Assembly (NCBI GenBank): GCA_903813345.2
Contig: CAIIXF020000007.1
Coordinates: forward strand, 13,748,714 to 13,812,713
Source of the DNA: Owenia fusiformis
Lineage: Eukaryota; Annelida; Polychaeta; Sabellida; Oweniidae
DNA length: 64,000 bases
Direction of reading: 5' to 3'
Of the stretch, positions 24,201-35,000 are shown piece after piece. A program made the position numbers and the translations under genes. The notes beneath the pieces are model-generated. The model worked only from the letters and a program-made list of their open reading frames with translations, ran no database searches and was not told the DNA's origin. Each line of letters opens with the position of its first letter. Position 1 is the stretch's first letter.

Positions 24201-27200
24201 TCTACGTCTCCACTACTCCTATGTACTCGAACACCTAGAACATTGAACAACAATGTATCATGTATTACACACTGAAATTGCTGATAGTACTTGCTGCTTG
24301 ATAATATAAGCACCCATTATGTTCACAAGTCTATGGAATATAAAGAAACGGCCAAACATTGAAGAACATGTTTAAACACCGCAGGGCAGATAGTTTTTTC
24401 AGACACGAAAAATTTACAATATTTTCTATGGGGATCTATGAATCTATAATGAATAACTTCCCTATAAGGAGCTGTCAAAAATGCACTGATTTGATTACTT
24501 TTTTTATTTGCTCATCTCTTTTTAAAATGAATTGAAGGTAAAATTGAATTCATGAGGTACATGTACCTATGGTACTGTGTATGTCTTACCTGTAGCCTTT
24601 CCTTCAGAATCTGTGAGAATCTTTGAGACAGGGGCTCTCACAAGGACCTTGCCTCCATTACGCTCTATTGTAGGAATCATATGGAATGCAATCTCACTGG
24701 CGCCTCCCTTAGGGTAAGATACTCCGTACAGGAAGTGGTTAATCAACATTGCGTGCATTGCGAATGTGGTCTCCTTTGGGATTGTTCCTGAAATATGGAA
24801 CAATGTTTATCAAAATTTTCAATAATATGTACAGTATATGCATGAACTCAGTAGCATGGTAATTTGAAATAATTTCAAATTAACAAAAAAACAAAATTTT
24901 CATGTCTAATAAAATAACTTTATTTTTGCGATCTCACAATTTTCATCACCTGGAGTGGGTGTACTGTCAATAATTGAAATCAGGTCTAACTGTTCATTAA
25001 GTATAATAATTACCATAGTCTCCAAATGGGTAGGCCAGGACAGCCTTCAACTCATCATTAGTAGTCAGAGAGTCCAGGTAGTCTTGGAGACTTATTTTAG
25101 ATTCTGTGAACCATGTTGTCATCATGTTGACAAGGCCTGTGGCAATCAGTAACTTCACGATCCATTTAGGGAGAACTTTAGTTCCTATGGCACCATAGGT
25201 TGCACCTCGCATACTCTGGTGGAAAAGAAGGAGAATATAATACAAATGTGATGTATATACATGTACTTACTACATGTAGCTGCACAAAGTGTAACTGACA
25301 TAGAATTATGCACCATGATTTAGCACAATACATTGGTTAATACTACTACACTGTCTGGAGATGTTGAGAGCAACCCTGGGCCTAAAGACGATTTGAAGAT
25401 TTTATTTAGTAATATTAATAGCATTAAGGCAGACTCATTAGCACGGCTGGAGTTTCTTAAAGAATATGCGTTAAGAGAGAATGTCCATATATTGGCACTT
25501 TGTGAAACAGGCAATGTTACTCCTGAAGATCTTGAATCTAATATGTTTAATATAAGAGGTTTTGGCAAACCAAAATATTCAACTAATGAGGGTAGAGGTC
25601 TCATTCTATGGGCCCATGATACTGTACAGATAAACATTTGTGATCTTAATATGTCAAATGATTTAGGTAATTGCTGGATTACTATTAAAGTTGAACATAA
25701 GATTTTCTTTTATGGATTCTTTTACCGTTCACCATCACTTACTGCGAATGAGACTAGACTATACTTATCAAGGGTCAAAGACAATATTTCTAATGTTTTA
25801 TTGCAGCAGAATGATGGGATCATTATTAATGGTGATTTTAATGCTAGAAACAATGCCTGGTACGTTGATGATATTAATAATATGGCTGGTATAGAATTAA
25901 ACAATATTTTGACTGATCTTGGACTTCAGCAACTTATTTTTGAACCAACTAGGATTACCAAACATTCTAAGTCATGTATTGATTTATTGATTACAGATTC
26001 TGAACATCTTATTTCAAGTTCAGTTGAACCTCCTTTAGGTAACTCTGATCACTGTGCTATCATTACTAAAGTTCGAGTCAATATTCCCAGGGAACCATCC
26101 ATTAAGAAGACAGTATGGTATTATGATAGTGCTGATATTAATCTGCTAAATCAAAAAATCGCTCTAACTGACTGGAACTTTATCCTTGATACACAAGTCA
26201 ATGATGCTGCGGTTAGATTTGTTAATTCTATTTTATCAATTTTCAAGGAAGTTGTTCCTAATAAAACAGTCTCCTCAAGGTTTGATGACCAACCATGGTT
26301 CACCAGTAAAATCAAAAAAGAGATATATAAAAGAAACAAATTGCATCATAAATTTAAATCTACAAATAATCCCACGTTCAGAGAAAAATATATTACGCAA
26401 AATCAACTAGTCAATCAACTAATTCATGAGGCCAAGGCAGAACATGAAATAAAAATAAAAAATAAGTTAGATAATATATCAAAAAATTCTATTGACTACT
26501 GGGTACTAATTAAAGAGCTTCTTGGAAAAAACCAAGTCTCCTCTATACCCATCCTTTTCAACCCAACATCAAATTCAGCAGCTGTTAATAGTATTGATAA
26601 AGCTAATGTACTTATGAAATATTTTGTCAATAAGAACATTGTAAATATCAATGAAAATTATATTCCCTTTTTTAGACCAAGAACTCAAAGTATCCTAGCT
26701 GAGATGTCAACCTCACCTGAAGAGATTTTACATCTAATTAATGATATTGATGTCACTAAAGCACATGGTCCTGATGAGATATCCAATAAAATGCTCAAAT
26801 TATGTGCACATTCTATAGCAGATCCACTTTCATTACTATTTAACAGAATTTTTCAAGACAACATTTTTCCTGACATTTGGAAAGAGGGTACAATAGTTCC
26901 AATATTTAAAAAGGGAGACAGAGCACTAGTTACTAATTACAGACCAGTTACTCTTCTAAGTTCAATCTCTAAAATCTTGGAATCTATAATTCATAAAAGA
27001 CTATATTCTCACCTCGTGCAACATGATCTTATTTATAGGCTTCAGAGTGGGTTCTTACCCAAACATAGTACTGTCAATCAGCTTATTAATATAGTTCATG
27101 ATATTCATGAACACATTGATGATAACAAGAATGTAAGATCAGTATTTTTGGATTTAACATCAGCTTTTGATTTAGTTCCACATAAACTATTAATTTCAAA

Positions 27201-30200
27201 ACTTAAGGGATACGGTTGTAATGATAAATTTATCAATTTAATGTCCTCATACTTAGATAACAGAAGAGTAAGAGTCCGCGTGAATGGCACCCTTTCAAAA
27301 TGGTCTTCAAATAATATTAACAATCAAAATGAACCTAATGAGCAGTCTGTGAACTATACCATCAATGCTGGAGTGCCACAAGGGTCTGTCCTTGGACCGT
27401 TACTATTTCTAATTTATATAAATGATTTGCCAGATGAATTACTATCAAAATCGTTCATTTTTGCCGATGATACTTCCATTTATTGCCCATATGACAAAAA
27501 TACAGTGTTTTTCAATATTCATCAACCAATTCAAAGTGATTTGGACAAGCTTGCTCTCTGGGCTGCCACCTGGAAGATGCAATTCAAAGCTCAAAAAAGC
27601 GCCGACATCATTTTCTCTAGAAGAAATATTCCTTTTGACCCACCACCATTGAGATTAGGTGCAGATGTTATTCCCAGTTGTGAGAATCACAAACATCTAG
27701 GGCTTAATCTTGACAAACACCTTAACTTCAATTACCATATTGATCAGATTATAAAAAGAGTTACCTCACTCCTAAGACCAATGAAAAAATTGAGCAAACT
27801 TTTAAATAGTATGCACTTAGAGATAATATATAATACGTATATCATGCCACATTTTGATTATTGCGATGTAATTTACAATAAGGCTTCAAATTTGAAACTA
27901 CAAGCTCTTGACAGACTCCACTACCGAGCAGCCTGTTTGGTATCTGGTTCTATTCATGGATCCAATACTATTAAAGTCTTAAATTCTTTGAATTGGAAAT
28001 CCTTATCCGTTAGAAGAATCGAGCACCTAAAAATGTTTGTTTTTAAATGCAGATATAATATCAACCCCCCGTTTATTTGTGATTTACTTCGTAAATATGA
28101 GCATATACCTGCCCGTAATTTAAGAGATCAAAGAGATTATTCTCTTCCAACTCGACTGAGCATGTCTTCTAAAAGAAGTACCATATTTCAGGCTATAACA
28201 TTGTGGAATGATTTGCCACCTGATACTAGAAGGGGTCAACCTATTTCTAGTTTTAAAAGATTAGTGCGAGAGTACAAGAGCCCTGTCTCTTTAATCCCAA
28301 CTACTAAATTAAATGTGACCTTACCCAGACATCTCGAAATAAAACTTAATAGACTAAGATCTGGCCTCTTATTAAAATCACACCTTTATGCTCACAACTT
28401 CAAAGACATTACTGATCCTTTGTGCCATTGTGGTGTACCAATGACAACCATGCATTTTCTTTTAAAATGCCCACTGCTACAGAATGAAAGAAACAACCTC
28501 ATTGCAGGCCTTCGTATTTACAATTTAAGTGACTTGTTCAATAACTACAACTTGAATGACAAATTACAATTTTTACTGTTTGGAAGCACTAACCTGGATG
28601 CTACTATGAATGAAGCTTTAATTCATATTGTTAGCTATTATATACATACAAGCCTTGTTTTATTATCTATCTAGTAGTAATTTGACAAGTCCTTTTTTCT
28701 GCAATGACCGAATTATTTTTCAAGTTCCGTTAACATCCTGGCCCATGGGATAACCTTCAGGTATTTTGAAATAACCTTAACAAATTTATCTTATTTCATT
28801 ATCTAATATCTACATGTATATATAATATATATATTAAATTGCCGCTAATGTTGCAAAACCTTGGCAATTAGAATTTGTAATTGAATGTAAATGTTTATAT
28901 TAGAAATAAATTGATAACATGAAAAAAAAAAAAAATACTACTACACTGTACAGATACATTGTTGGAATTTCATTCTACAATTCTACTTATAGCTGCTACA
29001 GTAGTATTTCAAGTTTCAACAAATATTAGACCTTACATCTACATGTGCAGTAATTCCACCTACCCTTAACTTTTGGACATATGCCTCAATGGCCTTCTGT
29101 TCATTTGGAAAGTGTTCAATCAGAGCTTTCTTGAAGTTCTCTCTTCCAGACATGATGGGGTATTTCCTGGCTTTAGCAGCATCTCCTAATGCCACCTATA
29201 TAGTACAATAATAAACAAGCATCAATTCTAATTTGGGAATATGTGTAGGAATATTGCATTCATCTACTTCCATGTTGTGGAAGGCACAAGGCTGACATCT
29301 ATTTTACTTTTAGATTGTTACTAGGTTTTCAAAAATCAATATTAGGCTGAAATCTTGAGGTATCATCCAAAATGGCACAGCCCGAATCCATCTCAAATTC
29401 TGTTCTAGTCACATAATAATTCTATTTTTACTTACAATATCATAGCAGTCTTCCAGGTCGACCCATTGTAGCTGGCCATCAGTCATATGTGTAATTAAGG
29501 TCTTAGTAAGAGTTTCGGACCGCATCTCTCCAATATAATGGATACCTAAGAATACAGAACAGTTACCAACCTTTATGATGTCACAAACTATTGCATTATG
29601 GTACTCTGGTAGATTGGTTTTAGAATAAACAAGCCTTAGAAATGTACACTCTATGTATGATTGATAAACAGGAGAAGATTTTTTACAATTGTCTTTCATT
29701 GTCATCTATTTCTACAATTTTCTTACCAACATCAAACTCAAAGCCCTTATCAATGAAGGTGTGGCAGCAGCCTCCAGCTTGGTCATGTTGTTCTAAGACA
29801 AGAACTTTCTTGCCTGCACTGGAGAGTAATGACGCTGTGGTGAGACCTCCTATACCACTACCTATTACTATAGCATCATAGGCCTCAGTCAGCTTTTTTG
29901 TAACAAATCCTGAAAATGAAAAATGTTTAATAGCATGTTGCCCAATGCCTACATATCAAGGATGGTTTTTTTTGATAAGCTGAATGCTGCATACAGTTAA
30001 TGTTGCCCTTTTCATTCGTTTGACCATGAGTAATGTTTATTTTTGTGAAATAGTGCTTCTCATTTTACTAGATATAGTATAAATGAACATTTAGCACAAT
30101 AATATTATGTTACATCGCTTGATGTTATGTGTTTTTATATTATTGTCAAGTATCAGTTTCATTTTATCGCGGAAAAATGGTTGGATCCAGAACTTGCAAT

Positions 30201-30671
30201 ATAGGAAAGAATAGCAAGGAGGTTAAACCTAATAACAGCCCCAAGAAAATTCCTAATAGTAAAGAACGTCCTTATTGAGTTTAACAACGTTGAACTAGAC
30301 ATTATTAAGACATCTTTCTTTTCGCCGATTTGTCGAGAAAATGTCAGCGGCTCGGTTTGAATTGATTTATGACTAATACATATGACTTGACTACCACCAG
30401 TAGTGAACTGTAAACTTGTCTTCACTATTCAGACGTTACTTTACGTTTAGTTGTAAACTTGTTTACCTTGTTTGAGAACCTTGTCCCTTGCTTTCAAGTC
30501 TGTAACCAATGGCTCTGACTTTCTCAAATATTTGGAATAAAATGGATTTGATCCTGGCTTAGAACCACCCAGAAATATGGACAAGACACTCACGAAAATT
30601 ACCAGAACTGTTACAGCAGCAACAAATGCTGGATTGGCCGCAATGAAGCCGAAAATCTCAGAAAATATCAT
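21290..30671 (-). CDS. RETSAT: All-trans-retinol 13,14-reductase (retinol saturase), complete
   Basis: FAD-dependent oxidoreductase of the endoplasmic reticulum that saturates the 13-14 bond of all-trans-retinol. Twelve exons: 30671-30467, 29909-29727, 29545-29436, 29195-29064, 25215-25014, 24787-24590, 24234-24115, 23823-23694, 22996-22866, 22534-22368, 21876-21717, 21414-21290. Phases agree and give 620 residues (human 610). ATG 30671 has A at -3. Residues about 17-36 form a hydrophobic anchor ([20 protein letters not shown]). The dinucleotide-binding motif VIGSGIGGL is near residue 83, followed by [17 protein letters not shown]. Family landmarks follow: [63 protein letters not shown], and the C-terminal FAD-site [20 protein letters not shown]. 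Ends [13 protein letters not shown]. The 3.8-kb intron between 29063 and 25216 is almost all one antisense LINE. Head to head with CROT. Confidence 0.96.
25333..28674 (+). CDS. LINE ORF2-type protein: 2A-like motif, AP endonuclease, reverse transcriptase
   Basis: Open for 1,113 codons to TAG at 28672-28674. The first seven codons are host DNA and TTG 25333 is not a genuine start; the element's own codons begin at about 25355. They open with GDVESNPGP, an exact match to the 2A ribosome-skipping core D-V/I-E-x-N-P-G-P. The endonuclease follows: FSNINS, ALCETG (catalytic Glu near residue 58), NGDFNARN and NSDHCAI. Reverse transcriptase blocks: [76 protein letters not shown] and the active-site FADDT near residue 711. 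A C-terminal [17 protein letters not shown] Cys-His motif lies near 1031-1047. There is no proper start codon in this copy, so normal translation is unlikely. Confidence 0.9.
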   Translation: MVNTTTLSGDVESNPGPKDDLKILFSNINSIKADSLARLEFLKEYALRENVHILALCETGNVTPEDLESNMFNIRGFGKPKYSTNEGRGLILWAHDTVQINICDLNMSNDLGNCWITIKVEHKIFFYGFFYRSPSLTANETRLYLSRVKDNISNVLLQQNDGIIINGDFNARNNAWYVDDINNMAGIELNNILTDLGLQQLIFEPTRITKHSKSCIDLLITDSEHLISSSVEPPLGNSDHCAIITKVRVNIPREPSIKKTVWYYDSADINLLNQKIALTDWNFILDTQVNDAAVRFVNSILSIFKEVVPNKTVSSRFDDQPWFTSKIKKEIYKRNKLHHKFKSTNNPTFREKYITQNQLVNQLIHEAKAEHEIKIKNKLDNISKNSIDYWVLIKELLGKNQVSSIPILFNPTSNSAAVNSIDKANVLMKYFVNKNIVNINENYIPFFRPRTQSILAEMSTSPEEILHLINDIDVTKAHGPDEISNKMLKLCAHSIADPLSLLFNRIFQDNIFPDIWKEGTIVPIFKKGDRALVTNYRPVTLLSSISKILESIIHKRLYSHLVQHDLIYRLQSGFLPKHSTVNQLINIVHDIHEHIDDNKNVRSVFLDLTSAFDLVPHKLLISKLKGYGCNDKFINLMSSYLDNRRVRVRVNGTLSKWSSNNINNQNEPNEQSVNYTINAGVPQGSVLGPLLFLIYINDLPDELLSKSFIFADDTSIYCPYDKNTVFFNIHQPIQSDLDKLALWAATWKMQFKAQKSADIIFSRRNIPFDPPPLRLGADVIPSCENHKHLGLNLDKHLNFNYHIDQIIKRVTSLLRPMKKLSKLLNSMHLEIIYNTYIMPHFDYCDVIYNKASNLKLQALDRLHYRAACLVSGSIHGSNTIKVLNSLNWKSLSVRRIEHLKMFVFKCRYNINPPFICDLLRKYEHIPARNLRDQRDYSLPTRLSMSSKRSTIFQAITLWNDLPPDTRRGQPISSFKRLVREYKSPVSLIPTTKLNVTLPRHLEIKLNRLRSGLLLKSHLYAHNFKDITDPLCHCGVPMTTMHFLLKCPLLQNERNNLIAGLRIYNLSDLFNNYNLNDKLQFLLFGSTNLDATMNEALIHIVSYYIHTSLVLLSI
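25339..25354. repeat. LINE target-site duplication, left copy
   Basis: AATACTACTACACTGT, identical to 28934-28949. It places the host/element junction at 25354/25355. Confidence 0.93.
25355..28933 (+). mobile_element. Non-LTR retrotransposon (LINE), 5'-truncated, with perfect 16-bp target duplication
   Basis: Flanked by identical AATACTACTACACTGT copies at 25339-25354 and 28934-28949, and ends in a run of about 14 A. The body starts within a 2A-like motif and carries endonuclease and reverse transcriptase in one open frame, a 3' UTR and AATAAA at 28905-28910. It lies antisense inside a RETSAT intron. An exact duplication and an open frame of about 1,100 codons point to a recent insertion. 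The order AP endonuclease, RT with FADD and a C-terminal Cys-His motif fits the CR1/Jockey assemblage; I cannot name the clade. Confidence 0.95.
28934..28949. repeat. LINE target-site duplication, right copy
   Basis: AATACTACTACACTGT directly after the A-run. The first A or two could belong to the tail. Confidence 0.93.
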
Positions 30672-32088
30672 TTTGAAAGTTTTTACAACTTCCTAAATTT
30701 TCGCCCCTCTCAAAGAAAGAGCTCTGCACAAGGGATCCTTTGTATATGGTTTTCAAATTGCTCTTATTGTAATTTAATTTGATTTAAATGAGATTGTATG
30801 AAACCTTTAATATATTTAATCATACTGTTACCAGTTCTAATCCGAAATAGTCTATTTGTTGCTTTTTATTGTTTATTAGGGATAAAATATATCTATTTGG
30901 AAATTCTTTAATGAACACTCAATTTTTAACTAGGTCAAACACTCAAAACATTGAACATTGGCCAGGTAAACTTCCCTGTGCCTTCTTAGTATACAGGGTC
31001 CAAACATCAACTCAGGTAAGATTGAACTTTATCAGAACAACGCAATCGCATGATTCATTCTAAGAACCTGATCACTTGACATCTGATCTCTGTGCTTCCA
31101 ACTAATTAGATTAGATTTCGACATTCATTTTGTTCATGTGCAAATGGTTGGAAATAAAAGTAATCTCATTTTTGCCTGCAAAAACTTAAAATACATGTAT
31201 GTGTTCCTCATAAGTGCTAGACGGAGTCCACTGAAACTTGCATGCCAATATGTATGCAGACAATGAACTTTAACGACTATTTGATCATTTTCAGATATGC
31301 ACTGGCGAATCTGGGGGGGGTCTATTATCCCGTTCCAGGACTATAGTCCTGTACTGAGCGCATACATCTGCCTGTACGATTACAACTTGGGAGAATTATC
31401 TATGCCCCTTCCACTTAAAAAACCTCCCTCAATGCATTCTAGAACTCAAAATGTAAATTCTAATATATTGGAACCGCCGATTGTCTGGGTTAGTTGGCAG
31501 AACGAGGTCTTTTTGTTTCTTATGGCTCTTTTGGTCGAAGTTCGATTAAGATGGCGGTTATAACGGAATTTCCCGAACTTTTCCGTAATAGCACGAACTT
31601 GGTATTTCGTTACGTCACTTTTGTGTAAAATGGATTTGTTTCCGGTAAGAGGGAATTTCGAAAATTTCGGACAATATTTTCAATATTTACTGCCATGTCG
31701 ACATCCTATGCTCTTAACTGTATACCGAATGGTTAACCTCTTGAATACCAACCTCTAAAAGGGTTTGAAACCAGAGCATTTTTCATTTTCTGCTAGTTTT
31801 CTGGATATTTACATCTAAAAACACTATGTTTGATATTTGATGTGATAAGAATAGTAAACATAGACCCATGACATACATTCTAAAACATAAGTTGTGAAGA
31901 TTGGATAAAAAATGCCAAAGTTTGTGACAGATATATCCTTCATTCTGGGTATTCAAGAGGTTAAACAATGCTTCTTACCGGAAACAAATCCATTTAAACA
32001 CGGAAGTGACGTAACAAATCAGAATATGTGATTATAATCACCTGTACTATCATGTAGTTGTTGTAATATTTCTTCTTTACAATTCAGG
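30672..32088. promoter_or_regulatory. Divergent upstream region between RETSAT and CROT
   Basis: 1,417 bp between two start codons on opposite strands; it must hold both promoters unless distant 5' exons exist. It contains a hAT-like terminus relic (TGCACTGGCGAATCTGGGGG near 31296) and the inverted-repeat element at 31603-32019. TTTACAATTCAG lies just before the CROT ATG and could be an acceptor of a 5' UTR intron. Confidence 0.55.
31603..32019. repeat. Nested inverted-repeat element upstream of CROT
   Basis: Outer arms: TTACGTCACTTTTGTGTAAA through GGATTTGTTTCCGGTAAGA (31603-31650), and the inverted copy CTTACCGGAAACAAATCCAT through CGGAAGTGACGTAAC (31973-32019). Inside lies a second inverted pair, TAACCTCTTGAATACC near 31734 and GGTATTCAAGAGGTTA near 31948. 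Probably one MITE inside another. Both outer arms hold a CRE/ATF-like TTACGTCA. Confidence 0.75.
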
Positions 32089-35000
32089 ATGGCTGCATCA
32101 AGGAGCCCGCCAGGTGGAGGTATATATGTGGCGCCACCTGGACAGAAGACATTCCAATATGACGAAGGACTACCATCACTCCCTATACCCAAACTTGAAC
32201 AAACACTGAAGAAGTACTTGGAATCAGGTACTTTGATTTATTCTTAATATTCCCTTGACCTTCCCTGACCCTGACATATGGGAGAGTTTGAGGGTTTGTT
32301 GATCCTCAATGTTCTCTATATTTTAAAGAAATGTAGTTACTTTAACTGTTATGTAAGGTGAGAGTCAATATGCCATATACGATGTACAATTTATACTTAT
32401 TTGTACTTATTTACAACTTATTTATTTTATTATAATTATTTTCAATAATTCTCTTCAAAGTCCATGCTACAATTTATAATTTGTACTTTTAAAATGATTG
32501 TCCTATGACATATATATTTAGGGACTTTGACCCATAGACAAAAATGTGACATTGACTTTCTACGACCTCATTATATTTGCCTGATCTGATCTTGAGACTA
32601 TACCAGACAAGCACAAGTTCTCTTTTAGAGAATTAACAGTATTCTGAATAAGTAATGAATATTACCACTTCCGTGTAATTATTTGATCATGGTATATTAA
32701 AATTGTTATGTATAAGTCACCCTCTGTACATTATTGTTAATAATATGTTGTGAAATGAATTACATTGCATTTTTACATTGCATTATATATTACTATGCTA
32801 GTTGCTTTGTATTAACACATTGAATGGTAGTTTTTTGCAATTGCATTCCATTATAGCATAATACAGTTTTATGTTTTTAGTGAAACCATTTGTGACCGAA
32901 GAGGAGTTCAGACAAACAGAATTCATTGTGCAACAGTTTGGAAGTGGAATTGGGAAAACACTCCACAAAAAGTTATTAGAAAAAGCAAATCATTCCAGAA
33001 ATTGGGTACGTTAAAAACTGGGACACTATTTGAATACAGGATTATAAAGTTTATAATATGTGTTAATCAGTATCGAAGCTTGTATTCGTGAATGCAACTA
33101 GTGCCTGTTGGGCACCAGATTGACCTATACTTTTAAGGGCAACACATTTAAATATGAATATTACCTGCCACTATTCCATTCATATTTAAATGAGTTGGTC
33201 ATAAAATAGTAAGTTAATCCGGTAGCCGCTAGCCGTTATTCGTGAATACAAGCTAAGATTGGGTTGGAGGCAAATATTTGTCAAACTTACCTTCCATTAA
33301 ATCAGTCGATTGCTTATTTAAAGGCTATAAGGTAATATAAAAACTTTCATATTCCTCAATGATTTTACCTTTTAACATTAAACACCTGAAAATGGATAGA
33401 TGAATCTAAAAAATCAATCAATCCAATGAATCTTTTTAAATATGAAATATCTGATATATACTGACATAGAGATAAATTAAAATTACAATTCTTTTCAGCT
33501 AGAAAAATGGTGGGAAGACTTTGCATATCTCTCTTGGAGGAAACCCATAGCTCCTCTCGTAAACTTCACTGGACCAGCACCATATATGGACAAAGTTTGG
33601 CCAGCAAAGTATGGAACACAAATTGAGAGGGCATCGCTTGTTCTGTATTATAGTTTGGTCTATTGGAAACTTCTCAGGAAGTAAGTTGCAATATTGTTCC
33701 CTAAGTTTGTTTTCAACTCAAGCTAGTCTGTTGATTTTAGTGAAGCTATGAGACATTGATCTCCCAAATATTAGATTATCCGGGTCCTGCATTTTGCTCT
33801 AAAATCTGAAAATTACATGCCACCTTGATGACACTCTGTCAAAAGTGGGAAATACATGTTTTGAGATATTTAGGCAAAATTAGAATTGAGCACCCTACAG
33901 TATTGGGAAATCATGGGGGGAACACTACATGTAAAACCATTTATTGTTCTGTATATGTGGAAAAAGTTTTAACTAGTTTTGTCAAAGCAGATAAAATGGA
34001 GGCTAAGAACTTTGGTCATCTCATTTCATATTGTTTAATTTGTTGATTAAGTATAAATATTCGTAATTAGATCCGTTGAAAACCTACTTGAACAGTAATC
34101 CACAGGGGTCATATTTTGTACACATTCACATACAAGTTCTCTTTAAAGTATGTAACTTAACCTCCCTAATATCATGATCTTTTCTAATTCTGTATACTGC
34201 ACATGGTCCTTTTGAAAGTAAGAGATATTAAAGAAATAGTTCATTAGGATTTGTGACTTTTTACTTTTTAGTTTGAGACTAAACAATATTTTTCACGCAC
34301 AATTTTTAATTCAAGAGGGTAAATTGTGTAGCAATATTTGTGTTATGCTACTTTCTTTTCCTTATTTCATTTAGGCAGCAGATCAAGCCTGATATATTTG
34401 GGAAGACCCCTTGGAGTATGAGTCAATATATGCGCATATTTAACGGATGTAGGACCCCTGGGGAACACATGGATAAATTGAACTTTTATTTTAAACTAGG
34501 TATGCACCACACATGTATACTGTAATTCTGAAACATTTTCACTCGTATAGTTGATTTTCAGTATATTATGGTATCAATGACATATATTCAGTGATATTAA
34601 TCACATTAAGATACAGGGGGTAAAGTCCAGTATGTCTTGTTAATATACATAAAAGTGACTTTGAATTTGGAGATTCATCAATCTGAAGTTCATTAAATGA
34701 TATCTTGTACATAAAAGACTCTGTAAAATTGTTTTTAAAAGAGTCTAAAATTTCTCAACATTATCGCTCACTTGAAACCAATTTTCTCTGATTTACCACA
34801 TTATTAATGTTACCACTTTTACATTTGTAAAGAGGATCCATATTTAGAATTTGTTCTTTTATATATAATTAGAAGACCAAGGGCCATGTCCTACCCACAT
34901 CATAGTGATATGTAGAGGCAGGTTCTTCACATTGAATGTCATTGATGAGACTGGGGAGCCTTATACAGCTCCTGAGCTTCAAAAGATGCTGCAACATGTA

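Noticed and set aside
25333-25354. Start codon and first seven residues of the LINE protein
   Set aside because: This DNA is host sequence and target duplication; the start would be TTG. The element has no own start in this copy.
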